DNA of 64,000 nucleotides from Nostoc sp. MS1 (GCF_019976755.1 NZ_AP023441.1:2477501-2541500), one strand, 5' to 3'. Shown: positions 8,955 to 18,767, counted from the stretch's first letter. Notes: a model not told the origin generated them from the sequence alone. A program made the numbers and translations.

Positions 8955-9125
8955 CGTACTAATTTTAGATTTTAAATTTTGGATTTTGGATGATTTTTGG
9001 TTCAAGCCCTGCCCCTAGTGGGCGGAACAAATAGCGCTGCTTCGTCAATCCAAAATCTCCAAGCTGCATCCCCTTGTGGGTGCAGTCAATCCAAAATCGT
9101 CAATCCAAAATCTAAAATTGTTTGA
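8955..9125. repeat. Inverted-repeat element built of 'AATCCAAAATC' units
   Basis: Left end TTTTAGATTTTAAATTTTGG near 8962 and the right end around 9085-9121 (CAATCCAAAATC twice, then TAAAATT) are imperfect inverted copies. They enclose a G/C-richer middle with a small hairpin (GCACCCACAAGG region). It fills the gap between convergent genes and has no coding capacity. Confidence 0.5.
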
Positions 9126-9137
9126 CTGTTGACTAAA

Positions 9138-11240
9138 CTAAATCCCTAAAGTTAATTCCCAACTATTGAGTCTGCCTACATCTTGGGGTGAATAGTCAAC
9201 TATCCATAATTGCCAGTTGCCTTTAGCTGGTTGTAAAAGTAATTGTTTAAGAATAGGATGCGATCGCACTCCATAAGTTGTTTGTAAGTCGGTACGATTA
9301 CCTAAAGTACGATTTTGCAATAAGACTTGTTGATTATTAGGGGCAATTAAATAAATCTCGATATCGCCTAGAAATTCGTGAGTAACATTAACTGCGACTT
9401 GAATATCTTTAACAGGGCTGGAATCGGAGATCGTAATCGCACTTTTAATCCCTTGTAAATTATTATCGGGAATCCCTATCTGGTTAGAATTAGCCTGTTT
9501 TACTTGTCTACTTACACTTAATAGTGTGCCTTGTTGTTGGAATGCAACTTGCACCGCCCTAGCAGCATTGACCTTACCATAACCAAACCATTGGGAATGA
9601 CCCTTATCATCGTATTTACCTTCGCTTAAACCTAGTTGAGGGTCGGGATTAGGGTCTACAATTTTATCTGCCGTTGTTTCTAGGATTTGTTTGACTTGTT
9701 GGGCTGTCAAATCGGGATTGACTGATAAAACCAAGGCTGCTACTCCAGCCACAACAGGCGTAGCGCTGGAAGTACCGCCAAAGTTGTTAGTGAAATCACC
9801 AGGATCGTAACCTGCGGCTCCTACTATATCAGTTGTCAGCATTCCTAACCCAAGCAAGTTAGTCTTGATGTTGGGCTGTGTATATAAAAAACCTTTCTCA
9901 GGGAATGACATTCCAGGCGAAGCATTGTTACTAGGCGCACACAGGCAAATATTAGCTCCCCAATTACTGTAGGCAGCTTTTCTACTCATACTGGTGGATG
10001 CGGCAATAGCCATCACATCAGGATGTACCCCAAAACCATTTAGCCAATCTGTTACACCTTGTAAAATATTATCCGGCCAATCTTGCTCAAAAATAGCGCC
10101 ACTAACTGGACGGTTAGCATTACCAGCCGCAAATAACACTACACAACCTTTCCCATTGCGTCCACGGGTAGCAGCCCTGGTAATAGCAGCTTTTTGGCGC
10201 AAGGATAGGGGAAAATACACAGCCGAAGCCCCCCAACTGCATGAGATGACGCTGGCTCCTTTTTCTACAGCCCAGTTAAATATCTGCTCAATTGATTCGT
10301 CATCGAGAAACCCAGTAGTACGGATGGGCATGAATGCACAACCAGGGGCAACCCCAACAATTCCTGTACCATTTTCCTCCGCCACAGCTATGCCAGCACA
10401 AGCCGTACCATGACTGGTTTCTTTCGCACTTGGCAAGGGCAAAAAATCATTGTCCCGTAAATCTCTAGGGGCGACTATCTTACCACTACCTTGAAAATCT
10501 GGATGATTCAAATCAAAAGAATCATCCACCACAGCTACCACCACCGAACGGACACCGCGCGTAATGTCCCAAGCCTGTTCTACGGCGATATGCGAGCCAA
10601 GAACCAACTCATTTCCGCCATTGTGGTTGAGATACCATTGCTGGGGATAAAGGTTGTCATTGGGCTTGTAGTGGGTTTCTGTTTGAATGATGACATTCGG
10701 TTCGGCCGCCAACACTTCGGGAATGGCTTGCAACTGATTAGCAATTTTGATGGGATTTTCGGTAGCTTGCTTACTCACTAAAAATACAAAGGCATTTGTT
10801 AAACCTGCAATTGCTTTGTCTTGGACTAAGTTGAAGCCAGAAGTGATGAGGGTAATTTTGTCAGCGTCTAGCTTAGACACAAACTGAATTGTAATTTGGT
10901 CGCCCAGATAGACAAAAGTTCCTGGATTATCCTTAACAGTGTAAGCGTGGCTGGCAAAAGCTACATTTTGGTCAGTCCGGGCTTGGGCGATCGCTTCCTC
11001 TATCTGGTCTGGTGTAACCTGATATATTTCTAAATGAGCTTGGGCAATACTGCCCTGCCAAATACCCCAACTAACCTGAGATAATTGTTGCACAGGAAAG
11101 TCGGTGACAAAACGGACGGTGAAGCGGTGTAGCACTTTTTCGAGTATCAATTCTTCACCGCCCCGTTGCAGAACTAATCCCAAGTTGCTTGCTGATACAC
11201 CTGTGGTTGAAAAATCAGAGGAATTGTTACGGTCGTTCAT
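9138..11240 (-). CDS. Subtilisin-family (S8) serine protease with P domain
   Basis: This 700-residue protease has its catalytic triad at about Asp239 (VAVVDDSFD), His277 (SHGTACAG) and Ser491 (GGTSSATP). A P/Homo-B domain occupies roughly residues 590-700 (SSPVKDIQVAVNVTHEFLGD), the layout of kexin/proprotein-convertase-like enzymes. The first 190 residues act like a pro-region. No signal peptide is visible. The architecture resembles the calcium-dependent, trypsin-like protease PrcA of Anabaena, and this may be that gene or a paralogue. The ATG at 11238-11240 was chosen. It is transcribed convergently with the acyltransferase and divergently from the gene at 11417. Confidence 0.88.
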   Translation of the reverse strand: MNDRNNSSDFSTTGVSASNLGLVLQRGGEELILEKVLHRFTVRFVTDFPVQQLSQVSWGIWQGSIAQAHLEIYQVTPDQIEEAIAQARTDQNVAFASHAYTVKDNPGTFVYLGDQITIQFVSKLDADKITLITSGFNLVQDKAIAGLTNAFVFLVSKQATENPIKIANQLQAIPEVLAAEPNVIIQTETHYKPNDNLYPQQWYLNHNGGNELVLGSHIAVEQAWDITRGVRSVVVAVVDDSFDLNHPDFQGSGKIVAPRDLRDNDFLPLPSAKETSHGTACAGIAVAEENGTGIVGVAPGCAFMPIRTTGFLDDESIEQIFNWAVEKGASVISCSWGASAVYFPLSLRQKAAITRAATRGRNGKGCVVLFAAGNANRPVSGAIFEQDWPDNILQGVTDWLNGFGVHPDVMAIAASTSMSRKAAYSNWGANICLCAPSNNASPGMSFPEKGFLYTQPNIKTNLLGLGMLTTDIVGAAGYDPGDFTNNFGGTSSATPVVAGVAALVLSVNPDLTAQQVKQILETTADKIVDPNPDPQLGLSEGKYDDKGHSQWFGYGKVNAARAVQVAFQQQGTLLSVSRQVKQANSNQIGIPDNNLQGIKSAITISDSSPVKDIQVAVNVTHEFLGDIEIYLIAPNNQQVLLQNRTLGNRTDLQTTYGVRSHPILKQLLLQPAKGNWQLWIVDYSPQDVGRLNSWELTLGI

Positions 11241-11416
11241 AGAAGCGATTGTGGTTAATGCACGGGCTATGGGAACTCTATTAAACCGATTTTCTGTCTA
11301 AATCAAAGAAACTCAGTACGTAACTTGATTTGGTTAAAAACACAAACAGAGTTAAGATACCCGAAGTTTCTCTAGATTGTCCTGTTTCTTAAATAGTTGT
11401 TGCACAAATTGACCCC

Positions 11417-11989
11417 ATGAACTTTGCGGCCCCTGCTTCTGTAATTCGTTTGACTTCCCTATCGGTGATAGCAGCCCTTGGGATGCTTGCATCTCCCGTG
11501 AATGCTCAACAAGCGAAGCCTATTGACCCCAATAGCCCTAATAATCTGCGTCCCACATCTCAAAATAACAGCCTACTGAGTCTTGAAGGTGGTGAACGTT
11601 TAATGAAAGAAGCAGAACAAGCCGTTGCTGCTCAAGACTACACCTTGGCTGCCAAAAAACTCCAAGAAGCACGTCAGGTATACAATCAGTTATCGAATTT
11701 CTATCAAGATTTAAACTCTAGTTTTTCCGGTATTGATAATAGAGTTTCCGATTCTCAACGTCAAAAAGCTTTCTTAACAGCGCAAAAGCGGGATGAAGCC
11801 ACCTATCAATTAGCATTGGTACATCGCGCCCAAAATCAACCAGAATTAGCCGTACCTTTGTTAGTCCAGATTATTAAGAGTCAAAACCCCACCAGAGATT
11901 TAGGCAAGAAAGCTTATCAGCAGTTGTTTGAGTTAGGTTTTGTTGATTCACCTTATCCCCGACAAGGTGGTTCTTCATCGCAGAAGTAA
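11417..11989 (+). CDS. Small secreted helical (TPR-like) protein
   Basis: This 190-residue protein has a signal peptide (hydrophobic residues 8-25, cleavage near VNAQQ at about 30). After a Pro/Asn-rich spacer come helical segments such as LMKEAEQAVAAQDYTLAAKK and TYQLALVHRAQNQPELAVPL that look like two degenerate TPR hairpins. It is probably periplasmic and protein-binding. I do not know a named family. It is divergent from the protease gene. Confidence 0.7.
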   Translation: MNFAAPASVIRLTSLSVIAALGMLASPVNAQQAKPIDPNSPNNLRPTSQNNSLLSLEGGERLMKEAEQAVAAQDYTLAAKKLQEARQVYNQLSNFYQDLNSSFSGIDNRVSDSQRQKAFLTAQKRDEATYQLALVHRAQNQPELAVPLLVQIIKSQNPTRDLGKKAYQQLFELGFVDSPYPRQGGSSSQK

Positions 11990-11996
11990 CAAATTC

Positions 11997-12113
11997 AGGA
12001 CTTACGCACCAAGATTGTCAGTTAAGACTGGGTGTAGGAGTTGTGAAGGCTCTTTCCCTTTGTCCTTTCCCTTTGTCCAAAGCCTTGAGGTCTCGTTTTC
12101 ATGCGTAAGTCCT
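11997..12113. repeat. MITE-like element with AGGACTTACGCA inverted ends
   Basis: AGGACTTACGCA (11997-12008) and its exact complement (12102-12113) bound 117 bases without coding capacity. Inverted ends of this kind are common in small non-autonomous elements of heterocystous cyanobacteria. Confidence 0.7.
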
Positions 12114-12460
12114 AACAATGCAATTTCTTTAATATGGAACTCATATTTGATTACTGTTCGCGTAGCGTGGCGTAGCCATAAAAAACTCTGTACATTTTTA
12201 TTCCCGTTTACCTAAGTCGGCGCAATAAAACCAAACTATGTAAAGAAAAGTAAATCAGGCTCAAACTCTTTCTTCCCCTGCTCCCTGCTCCCTGCCTTAT
12301 TACAACAATAATTATTTACGCCGACCTACTTACCTGTCCTGTATTAAGTGTTCCCTCTCTCTACGAGTAGTTCAGGAATTAAACCGGATTCCTATATTTA
12401 TCCCTCCTAATGATTGAAAGTAGAAGGGATTTTTTATTAATTTATAGGTCATCATCTCAT

Positions 12461-12574
12461 ACCATTTCACAAAAAATATGATACAGATGCAAACGCCCAA
12501 ATCTTTGCTACGTATCACTTTCTTAATTTTGAATTTTGTAGCTTGCTTCCCGTAGGGTATTTTGAATTGGTATC
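12461..12574. repeat. Small element ending CCCGTAGGGTATTTTGAATT
   Basis: Ends ATACCATT and AATTGGTAT are inverted and the right half contains CCCGTAGGGTATTTTGAATT. A related element in opposite orientation lies at 20102-20206. It sits just downstream of the kinase gene that ends at 12584. Confidence 0.6.
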
Positions 12575-12583
12575 ATTTCTTGC

Positions 12584-13912
12584 TTAAAGGCATTGTTTTG
12601 ACAAAGCCGTTACCTCATGGACTTGCTGATAGATAGGAATTTGAATTGCAAATGTCGCTCCCTCTCCAGGTTTTGAGAAACACTCTAACTTGCCGTTATG
12701 TTTTTCCGTGATGATTTGATAGGTAATAGACATACCCATACCTGTTCCTTTGCCCACAGGTTTTGTTGTAAAAAAGGGATCGAAGATGCGTTGTTGAATT
12801 TCTTCTGGTATGCCAGGGCCGTTGTCAGTAATCCTAATTTCTATCGATTGTGAATCAACTACAGATGTACGAATGACAATGCACCCTGGATTATGCTGAA
12901 TTTCCTTATAACTGCGATGATCATTCATTTCTTCCAAGGCATCGATCGCATTTGCCAAAATATTCATAAATGCTTGATTGAGTTGTCCGGCATAGCATTT
13001 AATTAAAGGCAAATTGCCATATTCTCTAATTACCCTAATCTGTGGATATTCCGGTTTGGCTTTTAAGCGATGTTGCAAAATCATAATGGTACTATCAAGA
13101 CCCTCATGAATATCAACAGCTTTAAATTCGGCTTCATCCATACGGGAGAAATTACGGAGCGATCGCACAATTTCGCGGATACGTTGAGTCCCTATTTTCA
13201 TGGAAGCAAGAGTTTTAACTACATCTTCTTGCAAAAATTCTAAATCATGTTCTTCTGCTTGTTCTTGAATTTCATCAACAGGCTCAGGATAATGCTTTTG
13301 GTAGAGTTGCAGAAAATTTAGCAGCGTTTGAGTATAACCCTCCATGTGTTCGAGATTACCGTGAATAAAACTCACTGGATTATTAATTTCATGGGCAACT
13401 CCTGCTACTAATTGCCCTAAAGTTGCCATTTTTTCTGATTGAATTAACTTAAGTTGTGAGCTTTGCAATTGTCTTAAAGCATCTGTTAATTCTGCGGTAC
13501 GTTCAGTAATTTGCTGCTCTAATATTTGGTGGAAGTTACGCAATTTCAATTGCGTTTGCACCCGAACAATTAGTTCGGCTTCTTGAAAAGGCTTGGTAAT
13601 ATAATCAGCAGCGCCGAGATTAAACCCACGAACTTTATCATTAGTTTCAGACAAAGCTGTCATGAAGATGATGGGAATATCTTGGGTAATGGTAGAAGCT
13701 TTAAGACGACGGCAAGTCTCAAACCCATCAATACCAGGCATCATCACATCAAGCAAAATTAAGCTAGGTAAACTACATTGGGCTTGTTTGATTGCTCGTT
13801 CGCCATCAGTGGCGATCGCTACTTCAAAACCTGCATCAGTCAGTGCTTCAGACAGCACTTCCAAATTTGCAGGCGTATCATCTACTACTAAAATCAATTC
13901 AGATTCTTTCAT
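12584..13912 (-). CDS. Response regulator receiver-histidine kinase fusion
   Basis: This 442-residue cytoplasmic protein has an N-terminal receiver domain (acidic DD at 11-12, phospho-acceptor Asp55 in LLDVMMPG, Lys near 107) followed by a coiled linker. The HisKA domain has His174 (AGVAHEINNP) and the HATPase carries ITDNGPGIP and GKGTGMGMS. The ATG at 13910-13912 is preferred because AAGGA lies seven bases upstream; a TTG at 13925-13927 overlaps that site. It is the last gene of a three-gene operon behind the hybrid kinase at 13924. The receiver probably takes phosphate from that kinase or relays it onward, and no DNA-binding output is present in the operon. Confidence 0.9.
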   Translation of the reverse strand: MKESELILVVDDTPANLEVLSEALTDAGFEVAIATDGERAIKQAQCSLPSLILLDVMMPGIDGFETCRRLKASTITQDIPIIFMTALSETNDKVRGFNLGAADYITKPFQEAELIVRVQTQLKLRNFHQILEQQITERTAELTDALRQLQSSQLKLIQSEKMATLGQLVAGVAHEINNPVSFIHGNLEHMEGYTQTLLNFLQLYQKHYPEPVDEIQEQAEEHDLEFLQEDVVKTLASMKIGTQRIREIVRSLRNFSRMDEAEFKAVDIHEGLDSTIMILQHRLKAKPEYPQIRVIREYGNLPLIKCYAGQLNQAFMNILANAIDALEEMNDHRSYKEIQHNPGCIVIRTSVVDSQSIEIRITDNGPGIPEEIQQRIFDPFFTTKPVGKGTGMGMSITYQIITEKHNGKLECFSKPGEGATFAIQIPIYQQVHEVTALSKQCL

Positions 13913-13923
13913 GATGTATTCCT

Positions 13924-16155
13924 TCAAATATGATTTAACTTCTTGATAGATTCCTGAATAAAAGTTTCTACTGTTGCCACTTGAAAACCCTTGGTGAGTT
14001 GCACAATATGTCCAACAAATTCAGTGTACTGTGGATTTTTCTGCTCCAAGTTGTGAGCAGCCGCCACTAATTTTTTTAATCGCCCTTGTTGGGCAAGTCC
14101 CAGTAACTCTGTTAAATCTTCTATCGTGGGTAAAATTAGCTCTGATGTGACAGTTTTGGTATCACTATGATTTTGTCCAACATATGACTCAGCATTAATA
14201 AATGCTAATGATTTATATTTCCAAGTGATCTGTAAATGTTTTTGCAATAGCCTGAATAATTCTTCTGCCTCCACAGGCTTCGCTAAAAAAGCATCCCCAC
14301 CAGCATCTAAACTCTGTTGTTGATCCATTGTCGAAACAGATGCAGAAGATACAATCACTGGAATTAATTTAAAGATGGCTGATTGCCGGATTTGCTGTAA
14401 AAATATGTACCCATCCATGATAGGCATTAACAAATCAGTAATGATCAAATCTGGTTTGACTTGAGTAAGTTTATGCAACCCATCCTCACCGTTTTCTGCT
14501 TCTATTACAGTGAAACTAAGTGGTTCTAGTAAGTTGACAATTACTGAGCGGTTTTCCCATTTATCGTCTACGACTAAAATTGTTTTTAGTTCGCCTTCAT
14601 AGCCGACTAATTCTTGACCAGTGGTAGTCAATGCACGATGCTGCCATTCTACCGCTAAGGGAAACTCGGACTCAAAGGAAAAAGTGCTACCAACTCCTAA
14701 CTGACTTGTAACCTGAATTTTGCTTCCCATCAAATTAACAATGTTATTACTGATAGCAAGTCCAAGTCCGGTTCCCTCAGAATGACGTTTCTCATCACCA
14801 ACTTGTTCAAAAGGCAGGAAGATTTTTTCTAAAGATTCTGGACTAATACCAATACCTGTATCACTAACCTGAAAAATAAGTTTAGTAGTAGATAAAGACC
14901 GATTGTCTGGCAGAAAATTATCTATCTGCTTGACTATAAATTTTACTTTCCCCTTTTCGGTAAACTTGACAGCATTTCCTAATAAGTTAATTAAAACTTG
15001 TCGCAACCTTTTACTATCGGCTTTGATACCCTCTGGTAAGTTTGCATCCGGCAAATAGACAAATTCAATGCCTTTTTGTTCTGCTCGAATACGCACAATT
15101 TCCACAATTCCTTGTAATAAAGATGGCAAATGAATATCTTGTGGTTGCAATTCTAGTTTGCGGGCTTCAATTTTTGAAAGGTCGAGGATGTCATTAATCA
15201 GCGTCAGCAAATGAGAACCACATTGGTAGATAATGTGAATACCATTACGTTCCTTTTCGCCCCAAGTTTGGGAGCGGTTGAGGATTTGAGCATAACCAAG
15301 AATACCGTTAAGAGGAGTACGCAGTTCATGGCTCATATTCGCTAAAAACTCACTCTTGGCTTGGTTAGCTAAATCGGCGGCGGCGCGTTTTTCTTCTAGT
15401 GAAGTATAGTAAGAAGCTAACTGGGCTGCCATTTGGTTAAATTCCTCTGCCAGTTGTTCAATTTCATCGCCAGTGCGAATATTTAAACGGTAGTCCATAT
15501 TGCCACTACCAAGTTTTGTTGCTCCAATTTGCAGGGCTTGAATCGAGCGAATGACTGGTAATAGTGTAAGAGCAAACTGAGCGATAAAAATTAGCAAAAC
15601 TACGCCAATTAAACCATAGGTGGCAATGGTAGCATTTTGCTGGAATTGCTCGGCAGTTTGATGGGTAACAGTATCTTGTTGCTGAACTTCTTCAACCAGC
15701 GCATTAAGAAAGAACTGAATGTCATTTTGAAATGAGTTAATAGCTTTAACATCTTCTTGTATTTGCACTGTTGAAGAACCTGTTTGGTTTTTTAAATCCT
15801 CAACTAAGCGCACAAGAAATTGATGGCGACGACGCACCACATTAGGTTGTTTTACATCTGGAAGTAACTGTTCTAATGCTGCCAAATTTGCCAAGAAATT
15901 GGACATTTCCTGCTGATAGCTAGCTATATCTGTGGGATTACGATTTAGTAAGAGATAGTTCTTCAAGACCGAAGTTTGTTTTTCTAGGGAAAGCTGCAAA
16001 TTTTGAGTGAGAAGAACTGCTTGATTAGTGCGATCGCGGCTTTGAGTTACAGATTTTTCTATCTGTTTAATTAAAAGTGTACTTCCCCCTAGCAATACAC
16101 TTACTAAGCTTACAGAAATCGCTGTCGAAGCAATAAACTTAGTGACTATCTTCAT
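13924..16155 (-). CDS. Membrane hybrid histidine kinase (HAMP-HisKA-HATPase-REC)
   Basis: This 743-residue sensor kinase has membrane helices at about residues 10-29 and 179-202 enclosing a helical periplasmic domain of the CHASE3/four-helix type. HAMP follows (about 200-255), then a HisKA domain with His276 (MSHELRTP) and an HATPase (VSDTGIGI, GTGLGLAI). A receiver lies at about 525-645 (LVVDDKWENR, TDLLMPIMDG), followed by a 100-residue helical tail. It overlaps the upstream binding-protein gene by four bases (ATGA), so the two are translationally coupled. The binding protein probably presents its ligand to the periplasmic domain. Confidence 0.92.
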   Translation of the reverse strand: MKIVTKFIASTAISVSLVSVLLGGSTLLIKQIEKSVTQSRDRTNQAVLLTQNLQLSLEKQTSVLKNYLLLNRNPTDIASYQQEMSNFLANLAALEQLLPDVKQPNVVRRRHQFLVRLVEDLKNQTGSSTVQIQEDVKAINSFQNDIQFFLNALVEEVQQQDTVTHQTAEQFQQNATIATYGLIGVVLLIFIAQFALTLLPVIRSIQALQIGATKLGSGNMDYRLNIRTGDEIEQLAEEFNQMAAQLASYYTSLEEKRAAADLANQAKSEFLANMSHELRTPLNGILGYAQILNRSQTWGEKERNGIHIIYQCGSHLLTLINDILDLSKIEARKLELQPQDIHLPSLLQGIVEIVRIRAEQKGIEFVYLPDANLPEGIKADSKRLRQVLINLLGNAVKFTEKGKVKFIVKQIDNFLPDNRSLSTTKLIFQVSDTGIGISPESLEKIFLPFEQVGDEKRHSEGTGLGLAISNNIVNLMGSKIQVTSQLGVGSTFSFESEFPLAVEWQHRALTTTGQELVGYEGELKTILVVDDKWENRSVIVNLLEPLSFTVIEAENGEDGLHKLTQVKPDLIITDLLMPIMDGYIFLQQIRQSAIFKLIPVIVSSASVSTMDQQQSLDAGGDAFLAKPVEAEELFRLLQKHLQITWKYKSLAFINAESYVGQNHSDTKTVTSELILPTIEDLTELLGLAQQGRLKKLVAAAHNLEQKNPQYTEFVGHIVQLTKGFQVATVETFIQESIKKLNHI

Positions 16156-17126
16156 TTTTCAGCTACTTTTACCGATTGCAGACGAGTATAAATTTGCCGT
16201 ACTTGCTCAAAATCCGCATCTTTGGCTAAAGTATAGCCAGCAGATTGTGTCCCCATTACATCCAAAGTCCCTACTGGTGCATCAATTAAAGCTTGCTGTA
16301 GTTGTTTGATGAGTTTTGGTGATAACTTCTTGTCGTTGATGACAATCGGGGGTGATGGTATGGGGTCAGATTCCCAAATAATTTTGTACTTACTAGCAGG
16401 GAGTTTTCCTGATTGTTGACTCCGTAAGAAGGCGGCTTTATCGTCAGCGATCGCATCAACTAAATCATTTGTCAATTCCTGCTCAACTTTGTCGTGACTT
16501 CCCGCATAGCGAATTTTCGTAAAGTCCCGTTTGGGGTAAATTCCTTGGCTTTGCAAAGCAATCATGGGTAACAAAAATCCAGAAGTGGAAGATGGACTCA
16601 CAAAGGCAAAGCGTTTACCTTGCAAATCCTTTAATGACTTGATACCCTTAGCCGTATTGGCAACGATCACGCTATTGTACCAAGGTCGTCCAGTGCTTTG
16701 ATTGATCGGGATAACTAGAGGCTGAATATGAGGATTGAGATTGCGTGCTTTAATGTAGGTTAATGCTCCTAAATAAGCCATATCTGCTTCTTCTTTCGCT
16801 AATAGCTCTACCGCAGTATCGTAATCCTTAGTAGTTTGGAAATTTACTGGCATTTTTAGGATTTTTTCTAGATACTCAGCTAAAGGTTGTAGTTTCTTTT
16901 CCTGCTCCTCTTGGCTTTGGGCTGGAATCACTACTACCCGCAAACGCTGTGTGATTTCTGCACTAGTCGCAGAGGTTGTCCCAACTTGGCGAGAGTTTTG
17001 AGAATCAGCTATTGTGCAACTGGTAGCGATCGCGCTGATACCAAATAGTAAGCTCAATCCTATTGAACATCTGAGAAGGCGATGGGGTCGCCAAACTTGA
17101 AGTAGTTTCAAGGAAAAATTACTCAT
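16152..17126 (-). CDS. PhnD-like phosphate/phosphonate-type binding lipoprotein
   Basis: This 324-residue periplasmic binding protein has a hydrophobic leader at about residues 20-36 and a lipobox-like ATSC. The binding domain has PhnD-family features: a VVIPAQSQEEQEKKLQPLAEYLE opening, the segment DMAYLGALTYIKA, and FVSPSSTSGFLLP in the ligand cleft. PhnD-family proteins bind oxyanions or phosphonates for ABC importers, but no transporter genes are near. Instead it overlaps a sensor kinase gene by four bases, so it more likely acts as the sensing subunit of this two-component system. The true ligand is unknown. Confidence 0.82.
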   Translation of the reverse strand: MSNFSLKLLQVWRPHRLLRCSIGLSLLFGISAIATSCTIADSQNSRQVGTTSATSAEITQRLRVVVIPAQSQEEQEKKLQPLAEYLEKILKMPVNFQTTKDYDTAVELLAKEEADMAYLGALTYIKARNLNPHIQPLVIPINQSTGRPWYNSVIVANTAKGIKSLKDLQGKRFAFVSPSSTSGFLLPMIALQSQGIYPKRDFTKIRYAGSHDKVEQELTNDLVDAIADDKAAFLRSQQSGKLPASKYKIIWESDPIPSPPIVINDKKLSPKLIKQLQQALIDAPVGTLDVMGTQSAGYTLAKDADFEQVRQIYTRLQSVKVAEK

Positions 17127-17468
17127 TGATAATTTAATATCTACGATTTGTAAGCTTAAATCCCTTTATAGAGTTCCCTAAAAATTCTCGAAAACAACAA
17201 GGCTCAGGAGTATTTCCTCTGCATAAAATACTCCTGAGCAATTAGCCTCTCATTATAGATATTACTGAGTAATTTTCCCGAAAATACAGTCTAACTTAGC
17301 TTAAATACAGCCATGCTATAGCCATATAGAATTGACACAGCATAATTGAATTAAAGCCATGAATGTACCAGAGGATGAGCTTCTTAAAAATACGATAAGC
17401 TCAAACCCTCTTACCTCATTGCAGTTGCTCCACTAGGGTAAAGGCTAGACCGCACTGCTCTGTATTTC
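17127..17468. other. Intergenic region with strong hairpin
   Basis: This 342-base gap lies between the solute-binding gene and the binding-protein/kinase operon, both leftward. It holds the 14-bp hairpin at 17202-17239 and should hold the operon promoter. No gene is seen. Confidence 0.6.
17202..17239 (-). terminator. 14-bp hairpin, probable terminator of the solute-binding gene
   Basis: GCTCAGGAGTATTT (17202-17215) pairs exactly with 17226-17239 around a 10-base loop. Read on the minus strand it is followed by CTTGTTGTTTTC, a moderately U-rich tail, and it lies 230 bases after the stop codon at 17469. Confidence 0.55.
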
Positions 17469-18767
17469 CTAGCGATTATTCCATTCTTGCGCCGCATCCT
17501 CTACAGCTTTATCTACTGTTTTTTCTCCTAACATTGCAGCTTGTAAATTCTCATAAATTGCTTTTTGTAGCTTGTTAATATCCTTTAAATTGGGGGTGAG
17601 AATTTCTGCTTGTTGTAGTTGTTGGGCGCTGACAATTCGCGCTTTTTCTACAGTTGAAGCATTAGCTGGAACATTTTTAAAATAACTATCAGCTAATGCT
17701 TTGGTTGTTGATGGTAAAACATTTGCAGCTTTAGCAAAGGCTAATTGATTTTCATCATTAGTAACGAATAAAGCAAATTTTACTGCTGCATCAGGTTGTT
17801 TTGTTTCGCGCGGAATAACGATGTTCATAACAGCCACATTTTTCTTACCAGTATCGCCAGTCAGTTGTGGTGCGATCGCCGAAGCTTGAGCAATTTTTGG
17901 AGCGTTAGTAGCAATGTTTTTGAGAAATTCTGGCCCAGAAGATAAAAAGGCTATTTCGCCAGATTGATATAAATCAATTGCATGACGATGACCTTGAGTT
18001 AAAACCTCTTTAGGTAATAACCCTTTCTTATAAAGATCCACCCAATACTGAAACGCAGCTTTCCCTTGCGGTGAATTAAAAGCTGCCTTACCTTCAGCAT
18101 CTATTAAAGTAACTCCCATCTGCACAAAAGATTCTAAAACTTCACCGGAATCCTGCGGTACAAAAGTGACAAAAAAAGCGTATTTCCCTGTCTTATCTTT
18201 AATTTGTTGCGCCACTTGTGCTAATTGCACGTAAGTAGCAGGTGGTGTACTGATACCTGACTGTTTTAATAAATCAGTGTTATAAATGGTTAGCCTCGTT
18301 GTGAGGTACCAAGGGATGCCAAAACTTTTACCATTCAAAGTGCTGGCTTGCCAAATATTGGGTAAATAGGAGGAACGCGCCGTTTCTGGAACTTTTGTAT
18401 CCAAATCCAACCAAGCATTTCGTCCTGCTAGTTGAGAAGCAAAACCTGGATTGAGGTTAACTACATCAGGTGGCGTTTTTGCGGAGACAGCTGTTAAAAT
18501 TTTGTTCTCCATAGCCGCCCAAGGTACATCAACCCAGTTCACCTTTATACCAGGATTTTGAGTTTCAAAATTCTTAATCAAACTTTGGAAGTAGTCAGTA
18601 AATTGAGGTTGGAGCTGCATAGTCCAAAACTCAATACTTGCTCCTCCCGAAGCGTTTTGTTGTGTGTTTGTATTCACATTTCCTGTGCCGCAACTAACCA
18701 TCCAAGTGGATATTAAACCGAGCAGCGCACAAGCAATAAATTTCTTAAATTTTCGCAGTTCAATCAT
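17469..18767 (-). CDS. ABC sugar-type solute-binding lipoprotein (family 1)
   Basis: This 432-residue extracellular solute-binding protein starts at ATG 18765-18767; a TTG eleven codons upstream is less likely. The leader ends in a lipobox (WMVSC), so it is probably lipid-anchored. The mature protein has the MalE/UgpB-type layout: IEFWTMQLQPQF, VDVPWAAMENKILTAVSAKT, PPDVVNLNPGFASQLA, then a GIPWYLTTRLTIYN segment. Such proteins capture sugars or sugar phosphates for an ABC importer. No permease or ATPase gene adjoins it, so it must work with components encoded elsewhere. Confidence 0.88.
   Translation of the reverse strand: MIELRKFKKFIACALLGLISTWMVSCGTGNVNTNTQQNASGGASIEFWTMQLQPQFTDYFQSLIKNFETQNPGIKVNWVDVPWAAMENKILTAVSAKTPPDVVNLNPGFASQLAGRNAWLDLDTKVPETARSSYLPNIWQASTLNGKSFGIPWYLTTRLTIYNTDLLKQSGISTPPATYVQLAQVAQQIKDKTGKYAFFVTFVPQDSGEVLESFVQMGVTLIDAEGKAAFNSPQGKAAFQYWVDLYKKGLLPKEVLTQGHRHAIDLYQSGEIAFLSSGPEFLKNIATNAPKIAQASAIAPQLTGDTGKKNVAVMNIVIPRETKQPDAAVKFALFVTNDENQLAFAKAANVLPSTTKALADSYFKNVPANASTVEKARIVSAQQLQQAEILTPNLKDINKLQKAIYENLQAAMLGEKTVDKAVEDAAQEWNNR

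Larger units (their letters stand above)
11990..12583. other. Repeat-rich intergenic region
   Basis: This 594-base gap holds no supported gene. It contains two repeat elements listed separately, a GCGTAGC-type short repeat near 12160, a CTCCCTG heptamer tract near 12280, and an imperfect inverted pair (AAGTCGGCG near 12213 and CGCCGAC near 12320). Confidence 0.6.

Noticed and set aside
9994..10413. 139-codon frame antisense to the subtilisin-type protease
   Set aside because: Shadow of a well-supported gene with a full catalytic triad; no start signal of its own.
11940..12215. 91-codon frame after the small secreted protein
   Set aside because: It overlaps the end of that gene and consists mostly of the MITE-like element 11997-12113.
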